This document shows positions 27,082 to 36,727 of a stretch of DNA of 64,000 bases, piece after piece. Each line of letters starts with the position of its first letter. Positions within the stretch are counted from its first letter, which is position 1. Below the pieces are notes generated by a model, which did no database searches, had not been told where the DNA came from, and worked only from the letters and a program-made list of their open reading frames with translations. A program made the position numbers and the translations under genes. The DNA is from an uncultured Gammaproteobacteria bacterium (lineage in GTDB: Bacteria; Pseudomonadota; Gammaproteobacteria; Nitrosococcales; Methylophagaceae): the NCBI GenBank assembly GCA_905479985.1, contig CAJQOM010000011.1:17115-81114 (forward strand), written 5' to 3'.

Positions 27082-28413
27082 TTATGTTTTCTCGAAAACA
27101 GCTATCGATTCCACATGACTTGTATGCGGGAACATATCCATGATGCCGGCAGATACCAACGTATAACCCAGGTTATTGACTAATTCTCCTGCGTCTCTGG
27201 CTAAGGTTGCCGGGTTACATGACACATAAACAATTCGTTCAGCACCAAGCTCGGCTAGCTGCGGTAATACCTCGAAGGCGCCGCTTCTTGGTGGATCCAA
27301 CAAAATTTTATTGAACCCCGCTTTAGCCCAAGGGTATTCTTTCAGTGTCGTTTTTGTTAAATCAGCCAGCTCGAATACCGCATTATCTAAATTATTAAGT
27401 GTGGCATTGTTTTGTGCATGTCGGACTAGGGCGGCATCCCCTTCCACGCCAACCACTTCACTCACGCGTTTCGCTAAAGGTAAACTGAAATTCCCTAAGC
27501 CACAAAACAGATCCAAAACACGATCTTGCTCCGACACTTCAAGTAATGCCATCGCTTTTTGTATCATTTTTTGATTAATACTGGCGTTGACTTGGGTAAA
27601 ATCATTGGGCTCAAAATTCATGGTTAATCCGGACTCTGGTGCATAACTTAACTGTGGTGATGCAGGCCAAATCGGCGTTACCGTGTCTGGGCCACCTGAT
27701 TGTAAATAAATCCAGAAATTATTCTCTTGGCCAAATTGGATGAGTATTTGTTGATCCGAATCAGATAGGTCATCTAAGTTTCTAAACACTAAAGCGACAT
27801 GTTCATCATCCATTGCAACTTCAATTTGAGCAATGCGATTATAAGCGGCTAAGCCCGCTATCATTTCGCCTAAATCGGCAAGGCGGCTACCTACTCTTGG
27901 ATCAAGGACTTCACATTGTTCTAATAAAGCCAAATAAGGCGTGCCTTTTTCTCTAAAGCCCACTAAAACACGCTCCTTTTTAGGTACATGCTTAACCCCT
28001 AGGCGCGCTTTACGACGATAACCCCATAATGGCCCTGTCAACGGTTCAAGCCATTGTTGTGGCGCTACTTGGCCGAAATGGTGCATTTGTTCCATCAATG
28101 TATTTTGTTTTAAAATCAATTGTGCTTCGGGTGACATATGCATTAAGCTGCATCCGCCACAAACACCAAAATGTTGGCATTTTGCCTCGACCCGATCAGC
28201 GGCAGGGTTTGTTATTTCAATTGCCCTACCTTCATCAAATTTACTGTGTGTTTTAGTATAACGAAACTGAACGGTTTCCCCTGCTAAAGCAAAATCAATG
28301 AAGATAGCTTTACCTTCAATACGGGCAACACCACGACCATCATGTGATAGCGATTCTATGACCGCCTCTACTGGATCTTGTGGTAGTCTTTTCCGACGGT
28401 TTCGTCTTGCCAT
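27082..28413 (-). CDS. rlmD: 23S rRNA (uracil-C5)-methyltransferase RlmD
   Basis: SAM-dependent enzyme of 443 residues that makes m5U1939 in 23S rRNA. The N-terminal TRAM domain (residues ~10-68) is followed by the [4Fe-4S] ligands Cys79, Cys85 and Cys88 (CQHFGVCGGC) plus a downstream Cys in LEQCEVLD. The Rossmann domain has VLDLFCGLGNFSLPLA, LLDPPRSGA and the catalytic/acid-base region VYVSCNPATLARD. The iron-sulfur cysteines and length favour RlmD over RlmC or TrmA. It is monocistronic by spacing. Confidence 0.95.
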   Translation of the reverse strand: MARRNRRKRLPQDPVEAVIESLSHDGRGVARIEGKAIFIDFALAGETVQFRYTKTHSKFDEGRAIEITNPAADRVEAKCQHFGVCGGCSLMHMSPEAQLILKQNTLMEQMHHFGQVAPQQWLEPLTGPLWGYRRKARLGVKHVPKKERVLVGFREKGTPYLALLEQCEVLDPRVGSRLADLGEMIAGLAAYNRIAQIEVAMDDEHVALVFRNLDDLSDSDQQILIQFGQENNFWIYLQSGGPDTVTPIWPASPQLSYAPESGLTMNFEPNDFTQVNASINQKMIQKAMALLEVSEQDRVLDLFCGLGNFSLPLAKRVSEVVGVEGDAALVRHAQNNATLNNLDNAVFELADLTKTTLKEYPWAKAGFNKILLDPPRSGAFEVLPQLAELGAERIVYVSCNPATLARDAGELVNNLGYTLVSAGIMDMFPHTSHVESIAVFEKT

Positions 28414-28455
28414 TGTGCTTTCTCTATTAAGTTAAATTTTGCGTTAAACTTACGC

Positions 28456-28486
28456 AAAAAACCAGCGATGGTACACCATCACTGGT
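28456..28486 (-). terminator. Rho-independent terminator of the lepA-ydbL operon
   Basis: On the minus strand ACCAGTGATGG pairs with CCATCGCTGGT (one mismatch-type G-T) around TGTA, followed by TTTTTT. It lies about 35 bp beyond the ydbL stop. A second short hairpin (TTTTGCGT/ACGCAAAA, 28437-28459) abuts it. Confidence 0.88.
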
Positions 28487-28520
28487 TAATATAGTCAATT
28501 TGTTTATCTACTCAGAAAAA

Positions 28521-29120
28521 TTACTTTTGCTGCCAACTACCGCCGCTTTGATACCACCAGCCTTTCGCTGCTTTACTGACCCAACGGCGCGCGAAGGTGG
28601 CTTGTATTTCTGCTTGCCATTCTGGATGACCATTCGCTCTGGCGATTTCGCCATATAATGCCTGACGATCTTTATTTTCATCTGCAATTAAGCCTTTAAG
28701 CTTATTTCTATCTTTTAAAGCGACTGCTTTGATATTGTGCACGGTCACTAGGCCTTGATCGGTCAGTCCTATCGCCCCGTTATCAAAATATGGTTTTAAA
28801 CTATTATGCCGTGCTTTCATTTTCGCTTGAATGCCGGTAATCGCTGCAGAATTAATATTTAAATCGGGTTCTGCTGCTGCAACAGGCGGAATCACCCAAT
28901 CTAAGATGGCTAAACCTATCGTTGCCGCATTCGATTGCTGTTCGTTTTTCTCTGGCTCTGGTACTGCTTTAGGTTGACCTTCTGGCCCCCAAATATCCTC
29001 AATAATCCGATCAGCTGCTTTTTCTGCCGCTGCAGCAGGGAAATAAATATTAATCGTCACACAGGAAACCAACATTAAACCTGTTATTAAGCTAGTGACA
29101 CTATTTCTAAACCTTTTCAT
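28521..29120 (-). CDS. YdbL family DUF1318 lipoprotein
   Basis: Envelope protein of 199 residues. The signal sequence ends in a lipobox LVSC (Cys20), followed by VTINIYFPAAAAEKAADRI, a segment typical of longer DUF1318 proteins. The C-terminal DUF1318/YdbL domain spans ~95-185 and contains GLTDQGLV and ALYGEIARANGHPEW. In E. coli YdbL partners YdbH and the lipoprotein YnbE in envelope phospholipid transport. Here no separate ynbE exists, and this protein itself is lipidated. It lies 28 bp downstream of ydbH and is the last gene before the terminator. Confidence 0.85.
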   Translation of the reverse strand: MKRFRNSVTSLITGLMLVSCVTINIYFPAAAAEKAADRIIEDIWGPEGQPKAVPEPEKNEQQSNAATIGLAILDWVIPPVAAAEPDLNINSAAITGIQAKMKARHNSLKPYFDNGAIGLTDQGLVTVHNIKAVALKDRNKLKGLIADENKDRQALYGEIARANGHPEWQAEIQATFARRWVSKAAKGWWYQSGGSWQQK

Positions 29121-29148
29121 GTTATTTCCTTAAAATATTATTATCATT

Positions 29149-31218
29149 TTATTCCACCACCGGCCCCGGACTATTACTGACTGTCTTCAAACGATCAATA
29201 AGTTCTGGCCAATCAACGCGACGCGTATAGCCAATCACATTAATTCTTGGCGGAAAACCACCGCCTTTGACCATATAATAACCTTGTTCTGCTTCTTCGA
29301 CACCGGCCATTTCACAGACTTCGTTTCTCAGTTTGCAACTTAGACCCAAACGTTGATAGGAAAAATCCTCGAAGAATCTTAATGCACTACGAGATAATGC
29401 TCCTGATGCACCACCACCCAGTTCTGATAAATTGTTCACCGCTTGTTGGCTAATACGATGTCGCACTTTGTCTTTTTTTTGCGTTCTCAAATAGGCATCA
29501 AACGCGACGGGCTGCCAATTGGCCAGACGTAAGTTTTGTATTTTACCTTCTAATGTACCGGTTATTTTTCCAAAATCGAACGTTTCGGTCATGGTTTCTA
29601 GATCAAACCCTATTAGATCAATATTGCTATAAAGCTGCGGTATCGCACCAAAAGCATTGGTTAATCGTAAATCATGAATAATGGTCGTTCCATGGAATAG
29701 TTTAATCATCAAAGCACCGTCAATTTTAATTTCTTGTGCTTGGTAAGCAACTTTCGGAATAACACCTGATAGTTTGCCATGAAGTGTCGGCCAACCTAGG
29801 TGTTCACTTAATTCTGTCATCGATACTGGGGTTAGTAGTCCTTCAAACTCCCACGTCGTGCCTGACGTCTCGTGATTATTTAAGGCAAACTCTTTTATCT
29901 TTAATTCGCCATCCAAAATGGGTACATGCCAAGGCTGTAACAGCGTCATACCGGCTTTTTGTGTCTGAACCTTCAATATCGACAGCCCTATAGGGATCGA
30001 ATATAGCGTCGCTTTTTGCCATTCAAGATTGATGGGGATAGTTTTATCTCGTGTTGTCCATGCCAATTCACCTGTTGCGCCTTCAATAGCAAACCGGTTT
30101 AAGCCATCTGACGCAGACACATTATCCAAACCCAATTGCAATTCATAACCTGTTTTTCCTTGTTGGTAATGCAGACTCGTTTGGCCATTTATCGTTAGAT
30201 TATCCGTCGCGGTGCCAACGGTAAAAGGTTGTAACCAATGTTGGTATACAGGCGCTAAAGCTGTTTTCGGTATATCGATCTTCAACGATTCAATATCTTG
30301 TTCTATTACTGTCATCGCAATCTCTGCTTGGCCGACATTCTGGTGCTTTATGGTGCTTTTTGTGACTTCAAAGTGATTCGTTTTCTGCTGCCAGACTCCT
30401 TCAGCTTTTAATTCGATTGGCGTTTCATGAAGATCTAAGAAAATGGGTTCGGCGTAAGCTTGCCCTTGTGATAAATCTAGCGCTGTTTGCCAATGCCAAC
30501 GATGACCGTGTCGTTTGAATTTGAATGTTAAGTTGGTTTCCAGTCCCTCCGTCACAAATTGTCCCGTGTCATTACTTACTTCTAGCTGCGTAATATGAGC
30601 GTCCACCTGTGCTTGATTGACCTGCTCTTTATCTCCTTTAGCCGCAAGCTTTAGAGTGGCTTTCCCAGCATGTTGCCAAGCTAATAATGTTTGCTGCAGC
30701 TGCTTTGAAAGGTAGGGTCTTAGGAATGTGCTTAAAGCTGCTATATCGACTGTGTCGACATCAGCATATATTTGCCATTGTCTCTGATTGAGTGCAATCA
30801 CCACTGCTATTTTTGCTGAGGCCAGCATGAAGCCAGAGGTCGTAATACGATAATGCTGTCGCTCCGGTTCCGCCTCGACTGTAAAATCAATTTTTTGTCG
30901 GCCGACATCTTTTTGCGTGAAGGTAAACTGACCTTTTTGGCAGCTGATTTGTTGTCCGACATATTGCACTTCAACGCAATGCAACCGTATGCCAGATAGC
31001 TTATTCAATGGCCCTAGCACGCGCATTTCGTCAGCCGTGACATCGAATGTTAAACCCTGTTCTGTATACCTAGCATCGAAATCAACGTTCTCGAGTTTCA
31101 GTCCATCAGCTTTCTCAGAATTGAGTTGCCAATGGCCAATTGTCACCTGTAGTTGTTCAATCGCCCATGCGGTTGAGCTCATCAAGCAGCATAAGAACAC
31201 GACACACCGTATTAACAT
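29149..31218 (-). CDS. YdbH-like AsmA-family intermembrane protein
   Basis: Large envelope protein of 689 residues. It begins with a signal or anchor segment (MLIRCVVFLCCLMSSTAWA) and is otherwise beta-rich, as in the AsmA/YdbH bridge proteins that carry phospholipids between inner and outer membranes. The C-terminal ~120 residues (QAVNNLSELGGGASGALS, GLSCKLRNEVCEM, YYMVKGGGFPPRINV) match the conserved YdbH C-terminus, with a Cys pair. The ATG at 31218 lies 4 bp past the cysM stop and is preferred to a start 24 codons upstream inside cysM. The neighbouring ydbL supports the assignment. Confidence 0.82.
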   Translation of the reverse strand: MLIRCVVFLCCLMSSTAWAIEQLQVTIGHWQLNSEKADGLKLENVDFDARYTEQGLTFDVTADEMRVLGPLNKLSGIRLHCVEVQYVGQQISCQKGQFTFTQKDVGRQKIDFTVEAEPERQHYRITTSGFMLASAKIAVVIALNQRQWQIYADVDTVDIAALSTFLRPYLSKQLQQTLLAWQHAGKATLKLAAKGDKEQVNQAQVDAHITQLEVSNDTGQFVTEGLETNLTFKFKRHGHRWHWQTALDLSQGQAYAEPIFLDLHETPIELKAEGVWQQKTNHFEVTKSTIKHQNVGQAEIAMTVIEQDIESLKIDIPKTALAPVYQHWLQPFTVGTATDNLTINGQTSLHYQQGKTGYELQLGLDNVSASDGLNRFAIEGATGELAWTTRDKTIPINLEWQKATLYSIPIGLSILKVQTQKAGMTLLQPWHVPILDGELKIKEFALNNHETSGTTWEFEGLLTPVSMTELSEHLGWPTLHGKLSGVIPKVAYQAQEIKIDGALMIKLFHGTTIIHDLRLTNAFGAIPQLYSNIDLIGFDLETMTETFDFGKITGTLEGKIQNLRLANWQPVAFDAYLRTQKKDKVRHRISQQAVNNLSELGGGASGALSRSALRFFEDFSYQRLGLSCKLRNEVCEMAGVEEAEQGYYMVKGGGFPPRINVIGYTRRVDWPELIDRLKTVSNSPGPVVE

Positions 31219-31222
31219 GTGT

Positions 31223-32107
31223 TTAAGCGGGGAAAACACCCGTCGATAAATAACGATCACCGCGATCACAGATAATCGCCACAATGACACTGTGAGTCAC
31301 TTGTTTGGACAACCTTAACGCTGCGGCAACATTACCGCCGGACGAGACACCACAGAATATCCCTTCTTGAATCGCTAACTGTCGCATCGTTTCTTCTGCA
31401 ACGTCCTGTTCCATGTCCATTGTCTGATCAACACGTTCTGGCTCAAATATGGTGGGCAAGTATTCCTTCGGCCAACGACGAATACCGGGAATAGCACTGC
31501 CCTCAGTCGGCTGGACGCCCAGGATGTTAACGGCTTGGCTTTGTTCTTTTAAATAACGTGATACACCCATGATCGTGCCTGTTGTCCCCATCGCACTGAC
31601 GAAATGGGTCACGCTGCCTTCGGTATCTCGCCAGATTTCTGGGCCGGTAGTTTCATAATGCGCTAAGGGGTTATCTAGGTTGCCAAATTGGTTGAGCACT
31701 TTACCCTGTCCATCGGCTTCCATTTTTAAGGCAAGATCACGTGATGATTCCATTGAGTCCGTTAAAATAATCTCGGCCCCATAGGCTTTCATTGATGCTC
31801 GCCGTTCAATGCTCATATTTTCAGGCATGATGAGGATCATTCTATAGCCCAAAATAGCCGCAATCATCGCTAGTGCAATGCCGGTATTGCCGCTCGTTGC
31901 TTCGATCAAGGTATCGCCAGGCTGAATATCACCTCTTTCTTGGGCACGTTTAATCATGCTCATGACCGGGCGATCTTTTACTGAGCCCGCGGGATTATCC
32001 CCTTCTAACTTTACTAAGATCGTATTTGTTGTTTCGCCGGGAAGTCGCTGTAATTTCACTAAAGGCGTATTGCCAATACAGCCATCAATCGTTAGATAGT
32101 GTGTCAT
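31223..32107 (-). CDS. cysM: Cysteine synthase B (O-acetylserine sulfhydrylase B)
   Basis: PLP enzyme of 294 residues that makes cysteine from O-acetylserine and sulfide or thiosulfate. The PLP lysine is in AGSVKDRPVMSMI near residue 41, the substrate loop TSGNTG follows, and the phosphate-binding GTTGT lies near residue 175. RRWPKEYLP and the short length are CysM-like rather than CysK-like. It overlaps acpS by 4 bp. Confidence 0.95.
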   Translation of the reverse strand: MTHYLTIDGCIGNTPLVKLQRLPGETTNTILVKLEGDNPAGSVKDRPVMSMIKRAQERGDIQPGDTLIEATSGNTGIALAMIAAILGYRMILIMPENMSIERRASMKAYGAEIILTDSMESSRDLALKMEADGQGKVLNQFGNLDNPLAHYETTGPEIWRDTEGSVTHFVSAMGTTGTIMGVSRYLKEQSQAVNILGVQPTEGSAIPGIRRWPKEYLPTIFEPERVDQTMDMEQDVAEETMRQLAIQEGIFCGVSSGGNVAAALRLSKQVTHSVIVAIICDRGDRYLSTGVFPA

Positions 32108-32487
32108 GTCTTTTGCTCCATCACGACGTGGGCAACAGCATAATGCTGTTCATCACTTAAACTTAGAAAGCAGGCACCTATGTTCAACTCAGCTAATAAT
32201 GCCGTTGCACGATGACTGAACTGCAGTTCTGGTCGGCCTAAGCCATTATTTTTAACCGCAATATGAGGCAAATTTAACCCATCACGGAAACCGGTGCCAA
32301 ACGCTTTTGCCGTCGCTTCTTTAGCCGCAAAGCGTTTTGCCAAAAAAGCCGCGGGATTCACCGTTTGTTCGAACTCAGTAAACTCATCATCACTCAGAAT
32401 TTTTTGTGCTGCTTTATCGCCATGTTTTGCCAGCAGCGCCTGCATACGCTGAATTTCAACTATGTCGGTGCCGATACCAAAAATCAT
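32104..32487 (-). CDS. acpS: Holo-[acyl-carrier-protein] synthase
   Basis: Transfers 4'-phosphopantetheine from CoA to apo-ACP. Its 127 residues carry the two family motifs, [12 protein letters not shown] at the N-terminus (Mg-binding Asp8) and [14 protein letters not shown] near residue 56. It overlaps pdxJ upstream and cysM downstream by 4 bp each, implying translational coupling. Confidence 0.97.
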   Translation of the reverse strand: MIFGIGTDIVEIQRMQALLAKHGDKAAQKILSDDEFTEFEQTVNPAAFLAKRFAAKEATAKAFGTGFRDGLNLPHIAVKNNGLGRPELQFSHRATALLAELNIGACFLSLSDEQHYAVAHVVMEQKT

Positions 32488-33212
32488 CCGCGCGCAACTC
32501 GCATTAACTCTTTCATTTCCCGAACTGCGGTTTTTAAACCTGTGAACACTGAACGGGCAATAATGGCATGACCAATATTGAGTTCAACGATATCGGGGAT
32601 TTTAGCAATCGCTGTCGTATTGTGATAATTCAAGCCATGACCCGCATTGATTTTTAAGCCGGCTTGTTTGGCATATTCAACGGCTTTTGCAATCACTTGC
32701 AATTCATATTGTGCCGCTTCGTGCGTCGGTGCATCAGCATAAGCACCCGTATGTAGCTCAATCACGGGTGCGCCACAGGCAACGGCAGCATCAATCTGAG
32801 CAAAATCAGGGTCGATAAATAACGATACGGCGATATTAGCTCCAGCTAAACGTTCGCAAGCAGGCTTCATCTTGCTCATTTGGCCGACGACATCTAAGCC
32901 ACCTTCTGTTGTTAACTCTTGGCGGCGCTCTGGGACTAAGCAACAATCATTGGGTTTGTATTTTTCAGCAATGGCTAACATCTCATCGGTCACTGCCATT
33001 TCCAAATTCATTTTAGTTTGCAAAATATCCGATAACATCATGACATCGCGCTCTTGAATATGACGTCGGTCTTCACGTAAATGAATAGTGATGCCATCTG
33101 CCCCGGCTTGTTCTGATTCAATCGCCGCTTGTACCGGATCTGGGTATAGCGTGCCTCTAGCCTGTCTCAGTGTCGCAATATGGTCTATGTTGACGCCTAA
33201 TTGAATTGTCAT
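32484..33212 (-). CDS. pdxJ: Pyridoxine 5'-phosphate synthase
   Basis: TIM-barrel enzyme of 242 residues that condenses 1-deoxyxylulose 5-phosphate with 3-amino-2-oxopropyl phosphate in the DXP-dependent vitamin B6 pathway. Diagnostic segments are [17 protein letters not shown] at the N-terminus, [12 protein letters not shown], and [11 protein letters not shown]. It lies 22 bp after recO and overlaps acpS, the classic recO-pdxJ-acpS order. Confidence 0.98.
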   Translation of the reverse strand: MTIQLGVNIDHIATLRQARGTLYPDPVQAAIESEQAGADGITIHLREDRRHIQERDVMMLSDILQTKMNLEMAVTDEMLAIAEKYKPNDCCLVPERRQELTTEGGLDVVGQMSKMKPACERLAGANIAVSLFIDPDFAQIDAAVACGAPVIELHTGAYADAPTHEAAQYELQVIAKAVEYAKQAGLKINAGHGLNYHNTTAIAKIPDIVELNIGHAIIARSVFTGLKTAVREMKELMRVARG

Positions 33213-33234
33213 GTTCCCTTGTACCTTGTCTCTG

Positions 33235-33954
33235 TTAATGCTGTGTCGTGGTGTTATGCAGTTGGTTAAATAATGTTCGACTATGCAATGGCTTACCTGC
33301 TAAATAAAAATGTATCACCATTCGCATCAATTGTTTAATTTCCTTTAAGCTTGTCCGATCAAAGCCTTGCCCATCAATAAGGTGTTGCAAGCTTCTGCCA
33401 GAAATTCGATTATATTTATTGCCGGCTTGCCAACGATGTAAACCGGTATCAGCAACATAATAATAGTCTTGTTCTGCTGTTATATTATCACCGGTTTCGA
33501 CTTCTTGTTCTAAGACCAGCCCATAGCCTAGATGACTAAGTAACTGCTTTTCAAATAAGCGTAAGGTGATTTCATTATTCTCAGCTAATTGCAAACCGGT
33601 TAAAGCGCGCTGATAGGCGATAAACAATTCAGGCTCTGTTTCGCCTAAGGGCAGGAGCTTGACCATCAATTCGTTGATGTACAGGCCGCATAATGCGGAT
33701 TCTGCTTGTAGTAAATAGGCTGGTCCATCGGCCTCTGCAGCGCTTAATACTTGTAGTTCGCTGCGACCAAACCAGGATAATAATAACGGTTGATAGAGCT
33801 GTAATAGGCCTGATTGGCTGCGTTTTTTTTGCCTAACACCTTTGGCAACCAAACTAACCCGGCCGTGATCTTGGCTATAGACATCAAGTAGCACACTACT
33901 TTCTCTATAAGGACGTTGATGCAAAATAAAGGCTGGGTTGAAATCCACATTCAC
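33235..33954 (-). CDS. recO: DNA repair protein RecO
   Basis: Recombination mediator of 239 residues that loads RecA on SSB-coated DNA and anneals strands in the RecFOR pathway. The N-terminal OB fold begins [33 protein letters not shown], followed by the helical C-terminal domain. No zinc-binding cysteine set is present, as usual in gammaproteobacterial RecO. It lies 8 bp after era. Confidence 0.93.
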   Translation of the reverse strand: MNVDFNPAFILHQRPYRESSVLLDVYSQDHGRVSLVAKGVRQKKRSQSGLLQLYQPLLLSWFGRSELQVLSAAEADGPAYLLQAESALCGLYINELMVKLLPLGETEPELFIAYQRALTGLQLAENNEITLRLFEKQLLSHLGYGLVLEQEVETGDNITAEQDYYYVADTGLHRWQAGNKYNRISGRSLQHLIDGQGFDRTSLKEIKQLMRMVIHFYLAGKPLHSRTLFNQLHNTTTQH

Positions 33955-33962
33955 ACCATTAT

Positions 33963-34868
33963 CTATAACTCGTCGTTATACCCAAGGTTTTTAAGCATGC
34001 GTTCATTATCAGACCAACCATCTCGCACTTTAACCCACAATTCCAAAAACACCTTACTTTCGAATAAGCTTTCCATTTCCATCCGCGCTTCTCGTCCGAT
34101 GGATTTCAACAACTCGCCTTTTTTACCAATCACAATCGATTTTTGCCCGTCACGCTCAACGTAAATGATGGCACCGATTCTCAATAACTTACCTTCTTGC
34201 TTGTACTGCTCAATTTCAACTGTTAATGAATAAGGTAATTCCTGCCCTAGATGTCTAAACAGTTTCTCGCGAACCAATTCAGCCGCTAAAAAACGTGAGC
34301 TTCTATCCGTGAATTGATCTTCAGGAAAAATCAATTCGCCTTCTGGCATCAACAGATCTATTTCTGCTTCCAATTCATCAACATTGAGGCCTTTACGGGC
34401 TGAGATTGGTAATACTTTAGCAAAGTTATATTCTTTGGCTATCGCCTCAATATGCGGTAACAATGTGTCTTTATCTGACAATTTATCCACTTTATTAACG
34501 ACCAATATGACCGGGCAAGTAGCATTGCTTTTCAGTCTTTCTAATACGTGCTTATCTTCATCTGTCCAGTTCAGCCCATCAACAACAAATAAAATGACAT
34601 CAACATCATCAATCGAAGAAGCCGCCGCACGGTTGAGATAGCGGTTCATCGCTCGCTTGCCATCAACATGTAGCCCCGGCGTATCGACATAGATAAACTG
34701 GCTATTTTTTTCAGTTTTTATCCCTAGAATACGATGTCTTGTAGTTTGAGGCCGACGAGAAGTAATACACAGCTTCTGACCCAACACACGATTGATGAGT
34801 GTTGATTTACCAACGTTAGGCCGGCCGATAATGGCGACATAGCCTGATTTAAAGGTTTTTTCTGTCAT
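33963..34868 (-). CDS. era: GTPase Era
   Basis: Essential GTPase of 301 residues that binds 16S rRNA near its 3' end and assists 30S maturation. G1 is [10 protein letters not shown] near residue 15, G3 DTPGLH near 63, and G4 NKVDK near 125. The C-terminal KH domain holds [22 protein letters not shown]. It overlaps rnc by 4 bp, the widely conserved rnc-era pair. Confidence 0.98.
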   Translation of the reverse strand: MTEKTFKSGYVAIIGRPNVGKSTLINRVLGQKLCITSRRPQTTRHRILGIKTEKNSQFIYVDTPGLHVDGKRAMNRYLNRAAASSIDDVDVILFVVDGLNWTDEDKHVLERLKSNATCPVILVVNKVDKLSDKDTLLPHIEAIAKEYNFAKVLPISARKGLNVDELEAEIDLLMPEGELIFPEDQFTDRSSRFLAAELVREKLFRHLGQELPYSLTVEIEQYKQEGKLLRIGAIIYVERDGQKSIVIGKKGELLKSIGREARMEMESLFESKVFLELWVKVRDGWSDNERMLKNLGYNDEL

Positions 34869-35554
34869 GATTGCTCTGCTAATAATATAAGTGCACGTTC
34901 AGCTGACTTTTGTTCGGCTTTGCGGTGACTCGCGCCTTGTGCAATCACCAATTTATCTAGTAACGCGATTTGGCATGAAGCCTCAAACTGAGGCGGTTTA
35001 TTGGGTGCTTGTTTAATTTCTTTAACGCTATAAAGCGGTAGTGCTTGTTGGCGACTCTGTAATAGTTCCTGTAGCCGTGTTTTCGGGTCTTTTATCACTT
35101 CATCAGCATCAATGGCTGCTAGCCGTTCGTCATATAGCCTTAATATCAAGGCTTTGACTTGGCTAATATCACTGTCTAAGTAAACCGCGCCCAATATCGC
35201 TTCAACAGTATCCGCTAAAATTGATTCGCGCCGGAAACCGCCACTTTTCAGTTCACCCGGCCCTAAGATGAGGACTTCCCCAAGTTGTAACTCTCGTCCT
35301 ATTTCGGCCAAGGTCACGCCTTTCACCAGTGATGATCTGAGCCGACTCAGCTTGCCTTCTCTCACTTGAGGAAATCGCTCAAATAAAGCCTCAGCAATGA
35401 TAAAGCTGAGAATAGCATCGCCTAAGTATTCTAATCGCTCATTATTCTTCGCTTCGGCACTGCGATGCGTTAATGCCTGTTGAAACAATTCAACCGACTT
35501 AAACTCATATTGTAATTGTTTTAGTAATGCTTTTTGGCGCGTTGTCATACTCAT
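34865..35554 (-). CDS. rnc: Ribonuclease III
   Basis: Double-strand-specific endoribonuclease of 229 residues that processes rRNA precursors and many mRNAs. The catalytic signature [14 protein letters not shown] lies near residue 38, with the second acidic cluster [13 protein letters not shown] near 115. The dsRNA-binding domain occupies residues ~153-225. It overlaps the DUF4845 gene by 4 bp and era by 4 bp. Confidence 0.97.
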   Translation of the reverse strand: MSMTTRQKALLKQLQYEFKSVELFQQALTHRSAEAKNNERLEYLGDAILSFIIAEALFERFPQVREGKLSRLRSSLVKGVTLAEIGRELQLGEVLILGPGELKSGGFRRESILADTVEAILGAVYLDSDISQVKALILRLYDERLAAIDADEVIKDPKTRLQELLQSRQQALPLYSVKEIKQAPNKPPQFEASCQIALLDKLVIAQGASHRKAEQKSAERALILLAEQS

Positions 35555-35937
35555 CTAAGGGCTGTTTTTGCCTCTGCTTCAAGGTGGAAATTACCAACTA
35601 AACTGATATGGGCAATAAACGGTTCTCTGACCTCATAGTCAATGATAATTTTGTCGACATGGACATTGTTTTTACCGCGTAAGAGATCGATATTGTCTTT
35701 TTTAACAGCAAAAATATAGCCTGTATTAAAACGCTTGTATAACAATGTCATCACTTGTTGTTTAGTCAGTTTGTTTGCGGTAATTTCTTTTTCCATCCCT
35801 TGCATCACTGTCACCACATTAAAATACTCTTGATACATTGGAAACAAACGCATTACAAATGTCGCTAAAAAAGCAATTATTCCTAATACAATCACCCAGC
35901 TTATCAGTGTCATACCTGCTTGTTGTCGTTTCATCAC
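35551..35937 (-). CDS. DUF4845 single-pass membrane protein
   Basis: Protein of 128 residues with an N-terminal helix (GMTLISWVIVLGIIAFLATFVMRL) preceded by a short basic segment, resembling a type IV pilin-like or type II anchor. The periplasmic remainder is uncharacterised. DUF4845 proteins recur between lepB and rnc in gammaproteobacteria, as here. The function is unknown; secretion or pilin-like roles are only guesses. Confidence 0.85.
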   Translation of the reverse strand: MMKRQQAGMTLISWVIVLGIIAFLATFVMRLFPMYQEYFNVVTVMQGMEKEITANKLTKQQVMTLLYKRFNTGYIFAVKKDNIDLLRGKNNVHVDKIIIDYEVREPFIAHISLVGNFHLEAEAKTALR

Positions 35938-35946
35938 ATACTCCGT

Positions 35947-36714
35947 TTAGTTAATTGAATTACCAATACGTTCTAAGTTAATACATAGCTTGCTCGCATT
36001 ACAATCCCAACTCATCCAAATATAAAATGCCTTGCCCACTAAATTTTCTTCCGGTACCGTTCCCCAAAAGCGACTATCGCTGCTGTTATCTCGGTTATCT
36101 CCCATGACGAAATATTCGCCAGCTGGAATAATCATATCAACCTGCGCCCGCTGCTTACCCGGTGCCATTGCAATCTGATGGCTCACATCGTCTAATTGTT
36201 CTGTCAGCACTTTATCTTGTGCTGCGACAATGCCGAGTAAATCGACGGCTTTATTTTGAAGCGTCTGCGTCATCTCCTTGCCATTAATATAAACGATTTT
36301 ATCTTTATACTGAACATGATCGCCCGGTAGGCCAACCACCCGTTTTATATAATCTATTTGCGGGTTTGGTGGGTAACGAAACACCACAACATCACCGCGT
36401 TCAGGTGAACCCATTTCTATCACTTTACTATTTAATACTGGCAACCGAATACCATAATCAAATTTATTCACCAAAATAAAATCGCCAATGCGTAAGGTAG
36501 GCACCATCGAGGCTGATGGAATTCTAAAGGGTTCGATGAAGAACGAGCGCACAATTAAGACAGCTAAGAGAATAGGGAAAAATGATTTGGCATATTCGAC
36601 GATGATCGGGTCATCTTCATGGGGCCCCCGGTTCGATGCCCAAAACCATTTATCTAATAACCAAATTAGCCCTGTCACTGCTACCAGGGTCACCATTAAA
36701 GCGGGAAAACTCAC
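35947..36714 (-). CDS. lepB: Signal peptidase I
   Basis: Inner-membrane protease of 255 residues that removes signal peptides from exported proteins. A first membrane segment lies at the N-terminus and a second near residue 45. The catalytic Ser is in RIPSASMVPTL and the Lys in DYIKRVVGLPGDHV. The family box GDNRDNSSDSRFWG near residue 205 confirms it. It is cotranscribed with lepA, 13 bp upstream. Confidence 0.97.
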   Translation of the reverse strand: MSFPALMVTLVAVTGLIWLLDKWFWASNRGPHEDDPIIVEYAKSFFPILLAVLIVRSFFIEPFRIPSASMVPTLRIGDFILVNKFDYGIRLPVLNSKVIEMGSPERGDVVVFRYPPNPQIDYIKRVVGLPGDHVQYKDKIVYINGKEMTQTLQNKAVDLLGIVAAQDKVLTEQLDDVSHQIAMAPGKQRAQVDMIIPAGEYFVMGDNRDNSSDSRFWGTVPEENLVGKAFYIWMSWDCNASKLCINLERIGNSIN

Positions 36715-36727
36715 GTTACGTTCCTCA

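Noticed and set aside
31219..31290. N-terminal extension of YdbH into the cysM gene
   Set aside because: It would overlap cysM by 68 bp, and the ATG at 31218 starts a proper signal-like segment.
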